From: JAJOKI01 sp964412405
GTDB lineage: Archaea > Halobacteriota > UBA148 > JAJOKI01
DNA length: 20,747 bases
Direction: 5' to 3'
Assembly (NCBI GenBank): GCA_964412405.1
Contig: CAYPOB010000013.1
Coordinates: 1 to 20,747, forward strand
Shown here in pieces: positions 1 to 8,082 of this stretch; position 1 is the first letter of the stretch; each line of letters opens with the position of its first letter. Under the pieces are notes generated by a model that did not search any database, had not been told where the DNA came from, and saw only the letters and a program-made list of their open reading frames with translations. The position numbers were made by a program, and so were the translations under genes.

Positions 1-27
1 GATGGTGACGTTCATCATAACTTAGAT

Positions 28-159
28 TTAAAATATGTGCGTATAAATGGGATGGGTGCCCATCCTAGCATGCATATTCCCTCTTGAATCAAGGGCAATT
101 TTCATGCCCTTAACAATCGTTTCTTTGACCTCGCTTGGTGCATATCCCAAACAATCCAT
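28..159 (-). CDS. Possible 43-residue small protein downstream of nadE
   Basis: A short frame opens with ATG 27 nt after the nadE stop on the same strand and runs 43 codons to TAA. The product starts MDCLGYAPSEVKET and ends THPIYTHIF; it is mixed in composition, with no membrane segment, and looks more protein-like than random AT-rich translation. No convincing Shine-Dalgarno precedes it, only a run of eight A's. An in-frame TAG lies just upstream, so it is not the tail of a longer frame. I do not recognise the family. It could be a real small gene co-transcribed with nadE or a gene remnant. Confidence 0.25.
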   Translation of the reverse strand: MDCLGYAPSEVKETIVKGMKIALDSRGNMHARMGTHPIYTHIF

Positions 160-186
160 CTTTTTTTTGCATGTCTATTGGTCAAT

Positions 187-969
187 CTACATCTCCGGTA
201 TAGGGGGCATCTCCCTCTTGTGCCTGTTCTCCTTAATGCGCCCGATGATGCGCTCGATGATGTCCTCTGAGATGTTCAGTTCTCTTTTGATGTCGGTGGG
301 CGCCTTCTTCTCATCGATCAGTTTCATCAAAATCGAATCGATCATTTCGTATGAAATTCCCAGTTCCTTTTCATCGGTTTGACCCTTCCATAAACCAGCT
401 GATGGTGGTTTCTCGATAATCTGCTTTGGCACTTTAAGATGCCTGGCGAGTGCTATTACTCGTGTCTTATACAGTCCTCCCAATGGGAGCATATCTACTC
501 CTCCATCGCCATATTTTGTCGTATACCCTAAGAGGATCTCGGTTTTATTTCCAGTTCCGATTACCAGCCTATTCAATAGGTTTGCATAATAATAGAGAGT
601 GCACATACGTACCCTCGCCTTTAAATTTCCGTTGCATATTTGAGAGGCGGGATCGTAGTCTGGAATTGCGCTCGCGAATGCATCGAGGAGTTCGGATATT
701 TCGATCACCTTGTGCTTAATGCCGAGTATCTCGGTAACCTGCATTGCATCGCAAATATCTTCAGGATCGGTGACACCTCTCTCCGGGAGTAATATGCCCA
801 GAACGTTCTCCTTCCCAATCGCTTTTACCGAAAGGAACGCAGTTAATGTAGAATCGATCCCGCCGCTTAATCCTATGACTGCTCCGTTTTTTTGTGTGCT
901 CTCTACACCAGAGCTTATGAATTCAACGACCTTTTTGAGCATCTCATCAAAATCAGATTCTAATCCCAT
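187..969 (-). CDS. nadE: Ammonia-dependent NAD+ synthetase
   Basis: NadE makes NAD+ from deamido-NAD, ATP and ammonia in the cytoplasm, the last step of NAD synthesis. The 260-residue protein has the PP-loop ATP-binding motif SGGIDS at residues 35-40. Further on are the family stretches GTGNKTE, KYGDGG and KPPSAGLWKGQTDE, typical of the substrate and ATP sites. There is no N-terminal nitrilase/glutaminase domain, so by family knowledge it should use free ammonia rather than glutamine. The ATG follows the TAG of the PII-like gene with no gap (TAG|ATG), implying translational coupling. Being third in a unit with a PII-like regulator suggests, as inference, a link to nitrogen status. Confidence 0.95.
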   Translation of the reverse strand: MGLESDFDEMLKKVVEFISSGVESTQKNGAVIGLSGGIDSTLTAFLSVKAIGKENVLGILLPERGVTDPEDICDAMQVTEILGIKHKVIEISELLDAFASAIPDYDPASQICNGNLKARVRMCTLYYYANLLNRLVIGTGNKTEILLGYTTKYGDGGVDMLPLGGLYKTRVIALARHLKVPKQIIEKPPSAGLWKGQTDEKELGISYEMIDSILMKLIDEKKAPTDIKRELNISEDIIERIIGRIKENRHKREMPPIPEM

Positions 970-1332
970 CTACTGTTCATCCTTTTTAGCTTTTTCTAAC
1001 TTCTCGCCGCACCCTTCCGAATGGACGATTCCAGCCACTATGGGAACGTCTTGTACGAAGGCTATTCCATGACCTGGTTTTTCCAACTCTCCGGCCTTAA
1101 CTATCGCTTCAAGCACTTGCTCAGTCTTGGACTTTTCAATCAGAATCATGATTACTTCTCTTTCCGACTCGATGGGTATCCCAAAAAATTTCTTGCACTC
1201 GTGAATTCCGGTTCCTCTGGCGAAGAAGATGGTTGCACCCTCCACCCCTGCATTCTTGGCAGCGTCCACAATTTTATCGGCCTCGCCCCTTTCTACGATG
1301 GCATAAATAATATCGTATATGTGTCTATGCAA
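970..1332 (-). CDS. PII-like nitrogen-regulatory protein
   Basis: This is a small PII/GlnB-superfamily protein of about 120 residues. It has the pattern DIIYAIVERGEADKIVDAAK near the start, then GATIFFARGTG, FFGIPIESEREVIMILIEK, and the C-terminal signature KPGHGIAFVQDVPIV. The T-loop lacks the usual uridylylated Tyr region of GlnB/GlnK, as in PII-like proteins linked to membrane proteins other than AmtB. I chose a TTG start at 1330-1332 because GGAGG lies 8 nt upstream; another TTG two codons earlier (1338) is too close to that site. Either start overlaps the end of the DUF1538 gene, and the stop abuts nadE. The likely role is ligand-responsive control of the DUF1538 protein; the effector is unknown. 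Confidence 0.85.
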   Translation of the reverse strand: MHRHIYDIIYAIVERGEADKIVDAAKNAGVEGATIFFARGTGIHECKKFFGIPIESEREVIMILIEKSKTEQVLEAIVKAGELEKPGHGIAFVQDVPIVAGIVHSEGCGEKLEKAKKDEQ

Positions 1333-2047
1333 TTGCAAAGCCTCCTATGTATTTGATTATTATCCCCATGACTAGAACAGAGATTATTGGGCCTACTGAT
1401 GCCAATGCAATTAATCCAAATCCATCTATTATTGGATCACGTCCTCCTAAAACTGCAGCTAGCCCCACTCCCAAAGCCAATACGAGGGGTACCGTCACTG
1501 GACCGGTAGTTACGCCACCGCAGTCGAATGCAATTGCGACGATTTCCTCCGGAGCAAAGTAGGTCAGAATCAAAGCCAGTGTATATGCAGGAATCACGAT
1601 ATATGTTAATGGTATGCCCCATACAATCCTCATCATTCCCACCGTCACTGCAACTGCTACCCCTGCCGCCACGGTGTTGACGAGCAGATTTTTTGATATT
1701 GCCCCTGCGGTGAGTTCTTCTACTTGCAGACCGAGTATTCGTAGGGCCGGCTCAGCGATGGTGACCGTATATCCCAATAGCAACGCAAAAACGATGATTA
1801 ACCAAAGCACATCTTTTTTAGGGAGTGCCGCACCCACCATCTCGCCAAGGGGAAATAATCCAAGTTTGATGCCTTGTAAAAATAATATTAGTCCAATGGC
1901 TGCCATCGCAATTCCAATGGCAATCTCGTTTGGATTTTTAATCGGCACCCTTAAAATAACCAGTTGAAAAACGGTCAACAACACAATCACGGGAGCCAAT
2001 GCCTGAAGCACATCTATTGCCGTACCTTTAAGACCATAAAACACCAT
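1325..2047 (-). CDS. DUF1538 multi-pass membrane protein
   Basis: The 240-residue protein is strongly hydrophobic with about six to seven likely membrane segments. It carries the family motif FDCGGVTTGP at residues 174-183 and the TIAEPAL stretch near residues 96-102. It is one DUF1538 unit; many bacterial members, as I recall, carry two. The biochemical function of DUF1538 is not established to my knowledge, and transport or channel activity is inference from the fold-like repeats and from its common pairing with PII-like proteins. The ATG is preceded by GGAGA 7 nt upstream (forward 2055-2059), and the gene is first in a unit with the PII-like gene (overlapping) and nadE. Confidence 0.85.
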   Translation of the reverse strand: MVFYGLKGTAIDVLQALAPVIVLLTVFQLVILRVPIKNPNEIAIGIAMAAIGLILFLQGIKLGLFPLGEMVGAALPKKDVLWLIIVFALLLGYTVTIAEPALRILGLQVEELTAGAISKNLLVNTVAAGVAVAVTVGMMRIVWGIPLTYIVIPAYTLALILTYFAPEEIVAIAFDCGGVTTGPVTVPLVLALGVGLAAVLGGRDPIIDGFGLIALASVGPIISVLVMGIIIKYIGGFAIA

Positions 2048-2186
2048 AATTGTATCTCCAAGTATCTAAATTATTTACAGATTAGTAACATATAAGTCTT
2101 TTTAGTGACATAAGTTTCATAGAGAAACTTTTAAGTCATTGTGTTGCTACCAGTTAAACCCAAATGTCAAATTGTGTGGAAATTAC
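2048..2186. promoter_or_regulatory. Divergent promoter region between DUF1538 and glyA
   Basis: This 139-nt spacer separates two diverging units. A TATA-like CATATAAG (2089-2096, read as CTTATATG on the minus strand) lies about 43 nt before the DUF1538 start. A TATA-like CTTTTAAG (2128-2135) lies about 50 nt before the chosen glyA start. An inverted repeat with arms AAGTTTC (2112-2118) and GAAACTT (2124-2130), spacer 5 nt, overlaps the glyA TATA-like box and is a candidate operator. Box positions are my visual assignment. Confidence 0.5.
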
Positions 2187-3458
2187 ATGGACTCAGAAAT
2201 AGAGAATATCGTAAATGCTGCAAAATCACATACTAGATTATATGGTGACTCGTTGCCGATGATCGCCAGCGAGAATATCACCAGCCCCATAGTCAGACGA
2301 TTGGTAGCCTCAGACCTTGGCCATCGATATGCAGAAGGCAGGGTGGGGCATCGCTATTATCAAGGTTGCAAATACATCGACCAAATTGAAGAAAGTGCAA
2401 TTAAACTTACCAAGCAACTATTTAAAGCGGAACATGCGAACATCCAGCCGATTTCAGGAGTTAATGCAAATATCGCGGTATTTTTTGCACTGACAAAACC
2501 TGGAGACCTGCTCATGCCGCTAAATGTGCCACACGGCGGACATATCAGTCACGCAAAATACTCTGCCGCCGGGATCAGGGAGTTGAAAATAGAGTGCCAT
2601 CCCTTCAACAACGAGAAAATGAATATTGACGCAGACCTGATGGTTAAAAAAATTCTGGATATAAAACCAAAAATCATTATGTTTGGGGCAAGCTTATTTT
2701 TATTCCCCCATCCAGTAAAAGAGGCACGGCAGGCTGCAGACGAGGTCGGCGCCAAGATCGTGTACGATGCGGCCCATGTATTGGGGTTAATCGCAGGAAA
2801 GCAGTTCCAGGACCCTCTGAGAGAAGGGGCGGATGTCGTAACTGGCTCGACTCACAAGACGTTCCCAGGTCCACAGGGTGCATTGATATTATGCAAATCT
2901 GATAATCGCAATGAGATAGATGACGCCGTATTCCCTGGAACCGTCAGCAACCACCATCTGCACCACATAGCAGGTCTGGCTGCGACCCTTTCTGAAATGA
3001 TCGCCTTTGGAGAAGACTATGCAAAGCAGACGGTAGCCAATGCAAAGGCGCTGGGGCAGGCTTTGTACGAAACAGGGTTGGATGTGCTTTGTGAAAAAAA
3101 AGGATTTACAGAGTCGCACCAAATAGCCATGGATGTTTCGAAGTATAAAGGTGGGGCAAAAGTGGCATCTAATCTGGAAAGGGCCAATATCATCGTAAAT
3201 AAGAATCTGCTTCCATGGGATGATGTAAATAATCCAGACAATCCAGCTGGTATTCGTCTGGGCGTTCAGGAATTAACGCGTCTTGATATGAAGGAATCGG
3301 AGATGGAAGAGATAGCAAGTTTCATCAAGCGCATCGTGGTAGATGAGGAGAAACCCAAAAAGGTTAAAAGAGATGTAATACATCTGAAAAGAAGATATCA
3401 AATTGTCCATTATTGTTTTAATAAGGGAAGTGCATATGTATTTCCTGAGTATAGGTGA
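2187..3458 (+). CDS. glyA: Serine hydroxymethyltransferase
   Basis: SHMT interconverts serine and glycine with a pterin C1 carrier (tetrahydromethanopterin or tetrahydrofolate) in the cytoplasm, using PLP. From the chosen ATG the protein has 423 residues. It shows the N-terminal IASENITS, HRYAEG and YYQGCKYID stretches, YDAAHVLG (Asp194 and His197 for PLP), and the Schiff-base lysine Lys224 in TGSTHKTFPGPQG. The C-terminus with KRRYQIVHYCF is normal for archaeal members, so the overlap with serB is not a run-on. The frame is open 16 codons further up to 2139, but homologues usually begin near MDSEI, so I use 2187; the ribosome site there is weak. It is first gene of a glyA-serB-coiled-coil unit. 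Confidence 0.95.
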   Translation: MDSEIENIVNAAKSHTRLYGDSLPMIASENITSPIVRRLVASDLGHRYAEGRVGHRYYQGCKYIDQIEESAIKLTKQLFKAEHANIQPISGVNANIAVFFALTKPGDLLMPLNVPHGGHISHAKYSAAGIRELKIECHPFNNEKMNIDADLMVKKILDIKPKIIMFGASLFLFPHPVKEARQAADEVGAKIVYDAAHVLGLIAGKQFQDPLREGADVVTGSTHKTFPGPQGALILCKSDNRNEIDDAVFPGTVSNHHLHHIAGLAATLSEMIAFGEDYAKQTVANAKALGQALYETGLDVLCEKKGFTESHQIAMDVSKYKGGAKVASNLERANIIVNKNLLPWDDVNNPDNPAGIRLGVQELTRLDMKESEMEEIASFIKRIVVDEEKPKKVKRDVIHLKRRYQIVHYCFNKGSAYVFPEYR

Positions 3459-4125
3459 TGATGTGAACTGTGCCCCAAGTTGCTCCAACTACGATAAAAC
3501 TACAAAGCTGATCGCATTTGATATGGACAGTACCCTTGTCGACGTGGAAATAATCGATGAACTGGCAAAGGTCGCTGGCGTTGACGATGAAGTTGCCAAG
3601 ATAACCAGAAAAGCGATACGAGGCGAAATCGATTTTGAAGGGGCGCTCAAAGATAGGGTGCGGCTTTTACAGGGGTTGTCCGAGGTGGATGTTAGAGGTG
3701 TTGCAAAAGAAGCTCCGATGATGAAAGGAGCAAAACGCCTGATAAGTGAGGCGAAAGCCAGAGGATATAAAACGGCGATGATTACTGGAAGTTTTATGAT
3801 CGTCGCCGAGATAATTGGAAAGAAACTCGACCTCGATTACATAGTCTCCAATGAATTGGTGATCAGGAATGGGGTGTTGACTGGCGAGGTGAGAGGAACA
3901 CTTATGGCAATGGATTCAAAAGAACGGGCGCTGATGCAGATTGCGGCATCAGAAGGCATTTCCCTCAAAAACTGTGTGGTCGTGGGAGATGGAGCGAATG
4001 ACCTAGACATGTTTAAGAGCGCTGGGTTCTCAATAGCATTTAATGCCAATTCGATATTAAAAGACGTCGCAGATATCGTGATAACTCAAAAAAACCTCGG
4101 ATTAATTATACCTTTATTACCTTGA
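3436..4125 (+). CDS. serB: Phosphoserine phosphatase (HAD family)
   Basis: SerB removes phosphate from O-phosphoserine, the last step of serine synthesis, so it supplies the substrate of the upstream glyA. From the chosen ATG (229 residues) HAD motif I is DMDST with nucleophile Asp29 and acid/base Asp31, motif II is ITGSF (116-120) and motif IV is GDGANDLDM (184-192). There is no ACT domain, as in the short archaeal/methanogen type. The frame is open back to 3403, but the ATG at 3436 has GGGAAG just upstream; with this start it overlaps glyA by 23 nt. An N-terminal tail of about 23 residues with two cysteines precedes the HAD core. Confidence 0.93.
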   Translation: MYFLSIGDDVNCAPSCSNYDKTTKLIAFDMDSTLVDVEIIDELAKVAGVDDEVAKITRKAIRGEIDFEGALKDRVRLLQGLSEVDVRGVAKEAPMMKGAKRLISEAKARGYKTAMITGSFMIVAEIIGKKLDLDYIVSNELVIRNGVLTGEVRGTLMAMDSKERALMQIAASEGISLKNCVVVGDGANDLDMFKSAGFSIAFNANSILKDVADIVITQKNLGLIIPLLP

Positions 4126-4138
4126 TGGGAGCGAATAT

Positions 4139-4999
4139 ATGTTAGAAGAGTTACAACAAAAGATGGGCAAACTGATAGAAAAAGCAAATAAGCATAAAAA
4201 AGAGCGGGACAGGTGGAATGCCCAGGTCAATATATCGACGACGCGCAGAGATGAACTCAACAAAAAGACAAGGGAATTGCTGGAACAGGCACAACAATTC
4301 AAAGAAACTAGAGAAGAGTACAATCAGAATGTGTGTGATCTAAAAAGAGAGAGAGATGAACTTAATAAAAAAGCAAATAACATCTACGTAAAATTGGATT
4401 CGTTGCGCAAAAAAAACAAAGCAGGGGGAGGAGTATCGCTCAATAAACTCAGACAAGATATCAATGCGTTGGAGTTCAAACAACAGACGGAAGTGCTGAG
4501 CATAGACAAGGAGCGTCAACTTGTTGATAAGATTTCTGTACTTCAAGAAGAGTTTTCGAAAAGGAAGGGGCAATTGGAGAAGGACGAAGAGTTCAAAGCG
4601 TTGTTAAAAACAGCACAAAAATTACGAGATGGCGCTTCAGAATGCCATGAGCGACTCACCGAGTATGCCAACATGGCTCAGGAACGGCACGATAAGATGA
4701 TCGCCACGTTTAAAGATGTAGACAAGATTAGAGCTGAAGCAGATGCGATGCATATGGAATTCATAAAAGCGCAAGAAACCGCCGACAATGAACACCATAT
4801 GTTTATCGAACAGCGAAAGGAGATACGAGATATTAATAAACTGATCATTGGCCTGAGGAGGAATGAACAAGAGCTCAAAGAAGATAAGATGAAGGCAGAA
4901 GTCAAGAAAAGAGCCAAAAGAGTGTATGATCAATTTAAAAAAGGCGAAAAGTTGAGCACGGAAGACCTATTTATACTACAACGTTCAGACCTACTCTGA
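4139..4999 (+). CDS. COG1340-type coiled-coil protein
   Basis: The 286-residue, highly charged protein is almost wholly heptad-like coiled coil rich in Lys, Glu, Gln and Arg, with a glycine break at residues 93-99 (NKAGGGV) and a short C-terminal segment after KKGEKLSTEDLF. There is no signal peptide or membrane segment. The pattern matches the archaeal uncharacterised coiled-coil family COG1340, often found next to, or labelled with, phosphoserine phosphatase in methanogens; it has no catalytic HAD motifs itself. It starts 13 nt after serB with GGGAG upstream, so it is in the same operon. Its function is unknown; a structural or RNP-binding role is only a guess from eukaryotic coiled-coil relatives. 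Confidence 0.8.
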   Translation: MLEELQQKMGKLIEKANKHKKERDRWNAQVNISTTRRDELNKKTRELLEQAQQFKETREEYNQNVCDLKRERDELNKKANNIYVKLDSLRKKNKAGGGVSLNKLRQDINALEFKQQTEVLSIDKERQLVDKISVLQEEFSKRKGQLEKDEEFKALLKTAQKLRDGASECHERLTEYANMAQERHDKMIATFKDVDKIRAEADAMHMEFIKAQETADNEHHMFIEQRKEIRDINKLIIGLRRNEQELKEDKMKAEVKKRAKRVYDQFKKGEKLSTEDLFILQRSDLL

Positions 5000-5031
5000 A
5001 TCGGAAGATGTCTTAGACTTAGCAGGGAATC

Positions 5032-5039
5032 TTTTTATA
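5032..5039 (+). promoter_or_regulatory. TATA box for the DUF373 gene
   Basis: TTTTTATA lies about 32-39 nt before the ATG at 5071. With the usual archaeal spacing the transcript would begin near 5062, giving a leader of only about 10 nt. No Shine-Dalgarno is seen, which is consistent with leaderless or short-leader initiation. The same T-rich stretch could also terminate the upstream operon. Confidence 0.55.
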
Positions 5040-5070
5040 TTCTTCTTTTCAATCCTATAATCGAGATGTA

Positions 5071-6159
5071 ATGACAGATATACTTATAATTTGTATCGAT
5101 CGAGATGATGATATCGGACACAAAGTGGGAATTAAAAGCCCGGTCATCGGTAGAGAGGGTAATCTGAACGCTGCGATGCAGTTAGCACTTTCGGACCCAG
5201 AGGACTCAGATATCAATACAATATTCGGCGGAATACAGATTTACGATGAGATCAAATCACAGGGACGAGATGTCGAGATCGTAACGATTTGCGGCAGCCA
5301 AAATATCGGCATTCAATCAGATTTGATCATAGCAGATCAAATCGATGTTGTTCTGGAAAGAATCGATCCAAAAAAAGCAATCGTAGTGTCCGATGGAGCC
5401 GAGGATGAGTCTGTTTTACCCATCATCGAGTCGCGCATCAAGGTCGACGCAGTGAAACGGATTGTAGTCAAGCAGAGCCAAGATCTAGAGAGCACATATT
5501 ATATTATCAAGCAATTGTTCGAGGACCCCAAAATATCTAAGACATTTTTCATACCGATTGGGCTGGCATTTACCATCTATGCGATTTCGCTGTTATTGGG
5601 CTATCCCCAGGGTGCTGTCATCGCCATCATGGCCTTTGTGGGCATTTATATGCTCATTAGGGGATTCGAACTGGATGATGTAATGGGAGACTTCACTGAA
5701 AATCTGAAGCGATCATTCTATGGTGGAAAAATGTCATTCGTGACATATATTTCTGCAGTGATTTTAAGTTTTATAGGCATTATCCAGGGATTAGCCAAGT
5801 GCTGGGAACTTGAACCACGGGGTATAATGATATTTATAACATTTATCAACGCATCGGTCTGGTGGGTTGTAGCCAGCGGATTGCTTGCCGTAACCGGAAA
5901 AATAGTCGATGCATATCTTAGTGATGGGCGGGCACGACAGTATCTGACTTTGCCGTTTTTTATATCATCGGCAGGACTACTCCTCTGGGCAGGATCGGAG
6001 TATATACTGAAGCTCAAGGAATATGGATTTTTGGCCGAGGAACTCCTCCTTCTTGTCATCTACATCATCTGTGCCATAATAATAGCATTGATGGGAGTGG
6101 GACTTTCGACATATATAAAGAAGTCAGAAACAAGAAAATCCTCACTTCGTTCGGATTGA
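5071..6159 (+). CDS. DUF373 family membrane protein
   Basis: This is an archaeal DUF373 (COG2237) protein of 362 residues, function unknown. The N-terminal soluble half (about 1-155) begins ILIICIDRDDDIG, the family's conserved acidic start, and contains VIGREG, IFGGIQIYDE and VVSDGAEDE. The C-terminal half (about 158-350) has five to six hydrophobic segments. The tail KKSETRKSSLRSD is basic, consistent with a cytoplasmic end. The repeated Asp clusters in the soluble half resemble a nucleotide- or metal-binding Rossmann-like domain, but that is inference. It stands alone with its own TATA box and converges on DNA ligase across 60 nt. Confidence 0.88.
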   Translation: MTDILIICIDRDDDIGHKVGIKSPVIGREGNLNAAMQLALSDPEDSDINTIFGGIQIYDEIKSQGRDVEIVTICGSQNIGIQSDLIIADQIDVVLERIDPKKAIVVSDGAEDESVLPIIESRIKVDAVKRIVVKQSQDLESTYYIIKQLFEDPKISKTFFIPIGLAFTIYAISLLLGYPQGAVIAIMAFVGIYMLIRGFELDDVMGDFTENLKRSFYGGKMSFVTYISAVILSFIGIIQGLAKCWELEPRGIMIFITFINASVWWVVASGLLAVTGKIVDAYLSDGRARQYLTLPFFISSAGLLLWAGSEYILKLKEYGFLAEELLLLVIYIICAIIIALMGVGLSTYIKKSETRKSSLRSD

Positions 6160-6219
6160 CTTGACTATAATGTTATACATATATACCAAAACAAAGGCGT
6201 CCAGATGAGCATCAATCCT

Positions 6220-7884
6220 TCAGGTCTGCCCTTTTTGTTTTTTGTATAATTCCTGCACTCGCTCAATGGTATCGGCATCTTTCACTGATTTATCCTCTCT
6301 AACCCTCACCAGCTTGGGGAAGCGAAGGGCAAAACCAGATTCGTAATTTGAACTCCTTTGAATCTCCTCATAGCCTATCTCGAATACGATTTCGGGTTTT
6401 ATCAATATATCCATCTCCACATCAGAGAGGATGAGGTCTTTAAACAATTCGGTCAGTTCCACCAACTGTTCATCTGTCATTCCAGTCCCGACCTTTCCGA
6501 TGTCGAGGAGCGAGCCCATTGTTGGATTCCTGCAAGCCAATGAATATGAACCGATAAGATTGGCGCGCCTGCCCTCGCCCCACGTGCCTCCAACGACTAC
6601 AAGGTCAAGTGTTTCCGCCACAGGTTTGACCTTCAACCAATTTTTACCCCTCTTGCCTGGTGTGTACATCGATTTTGGATTTTTGACCATTATTCCTTCG
6701 TGACCGGCGGATATCGCGCCCTTGTAAATGCGCTCTGCGACGCTGAGATCGCTGGTTATCGTCTGGGGCGCCACCTCGATCATCGGTGCATGATTCTTAT
6801 TCAAGCTTTTCTCAAGAATGCGGCGCCGTTCGACCAATGGGATATGTATCAACCCCTCTTCATCCAGAAACAAAATGTCGAACAAAGATAAGTGGAGGGG
6901 GATCTCCTTGACAATTCGTTCGACCTCGTATTTTCTTCGGAATCTCCTCAAAATATCCTGAAAAGGCCTTGGCTTTCCGTCTTCTCCCATCGCAATTACC
7001 TCTCCATCAAGGATTACCCGTTCAAAACTCACGCCATCTTTGAGCATATCTACGATATCCGGAAGGGATTTTGTAATATTTTCCAGTCGCCTGGAGTAGA
7101 GTAATATATCACTACCTGTTTTATGAATTTGTACGCGCGCTCCATCATATTTGTATTCTAAAGCGACCTCCCCCATACCCTCTATTGTACTCCCCACATT
7201 TTTGGCTATTTGCGCCAGCATCATCTTGATCGGTCGCCCCAGTTTGATGTCCAATCGCCTCAGCTCTTTTGCACCCTTCTTTGCAGTTACGGCGACCAAT
7301 CCTAAATCGTTGGTCAACATATACGCCCGTTCCACATCATCCTTCGATACGCCAAACGCCTGTACAATGGCATCCCTGACAGTGCCCTCTCCGACCCCTA
7401 TACGCAACTCTTCCAATACCAACCTGGCAATATATCGCGCCTCTTTTGGTCGTGCTGAGCCAAATAGGTCCGCCAACATCTTGGTCTTCTTCTTTTGCGA
7501 ACCTTTGCCACCTGCACGAGAAATGGCTTCAAAGCTCTTGTAAACATGTCTTACGGTCAGCTCGCCAGTGAAGAGGGGGCGCTGCATCTTTTTTTCGGAT
7601 AATTTCTCACAAGCCAGCCCTGCGTCTCCCAGTTCCCTCACCCATACTTTGACCTGGCGCTTTTTGGCGCCAGTCGCCATGGCTATCGCATCATATAGTA
7701 AACTGGGGCCTATACTGAGTTCCTCCGGACTCCAAGTCGGGAAGATGGATCCCCCGATAAAACGTGTAACGATATCTAGATTATCTGCGTTCTTCAAAAA
7801 TTTCGAAACGATGGTTGTCATCTCGAGATTGCTCGTGACACCCTCCAGTTTCGCACATATCTCCGCGAATTTGATGAATTTCAT
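6220..7884 (-). CDS. lig: ATP-dependent DNA ligase
   Basis: This enzyme seals nicked DNA in replication and repair. The 554-residue length is typical of archaeal replicative ligases. Motif I is EYKYDGAR with adenylated Lys245, followed by LYSRR (262-266), motif III ILDGEVIA (291-298), motif IV HEGIMVKNP (395-403) and motif V WLKVKP (416-421). The N-terminal 200 residues form the all-alpha DNA-binding domain and the C-terminus the OB fold. The start MKFIKFAEIC matches family N-termini. A TATATTTATTAT stretch just upstream is too close (about 12 nt) to serve as a normal TATA box for this ATG; a CTTTAAG element about 40 nt up is a better candidate. Confidence 0.96.
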   Translation of the reverse strand: MKFIKFAEICAKLEGVTSNLEMTTIVSKFLKNADNLDIVTRFIGGSIFPTWSPEELSIGPSLLYDAIAMATGAKKRQVKVWVRELGDAGLACEKLSEKKMQRPLFTGELTVRHVYKSFEAISRAGGKGSQKKKTKMLADLFGSARPKEARYIARLVLEELRIGVGEGTVRDAIVQAFGVSKDDVERAYMLTNDLGLVAVTAKKGAKELRRLDIKLGRPIKMMLAQIAKNVGSTIEGMGEVALEYKYDGARVQIHKTGSDILLYSRRLENITKSLPDIVDMLKDGVSFERVILDGEVIAMGEDGKPRPFQDILRRFRRKYEVERIVKEIPLHLSLFDILFLDEEGLIHIPLVERRRILEKSLNKNHAPMIEVAPQTITSDLSVAERIYKGAISAGHEGIMVKNPKSMYTPGKRGKNWLKVKPVAETLDLVVVGGTWGEGRRANLIGSYSLACRNPTMGSLLDIGKVGTGMTDEQLVELTELFKDLILSDVEMDILIKPEIVFEIGYEEIQRSSNYESGFALRFPKLVRVREDKSVKDADTIERVQELYKKQKGQT

Positions 7885-8082
7885 GATAATAAATATAAAC
7901 CTTTTGCACTTTTCATCTTAAAGCCAACTGGACTACTTTATCCGCACTCCCCAACTATTGGAATCCGCGTATGATCTATCTGATGAACTCCTCGAGAAGC
8001 ATCTTATTTCTCCTGCCAGTAAACGGTCCCATAATTTCCTATATTCCAGAGTTCAAAAGGTCGGGCTGGTTTGTTGTATTTT

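Noticed and set aside
47..382. Plus-strand frame of 111 codons
   Set aside because: It lies antisense to nadE, whose catalytic motifs are clear; composition is that of a reverse-strand shadow.
7888..7899. TATATTTATTAT box as promoter of DNA ligase
   Set aside because: Only about 12 nt before the ATG, so a normal archaeal start site would fall inside the gene, while the family N-terminus supports that ATG.
7885..8082. Search for a gene or relic between lig and hepT
   Set aside because: Only short frames with stops and no recognisable motif; it holds the DNA ligase upstream region and nothing else I can support.
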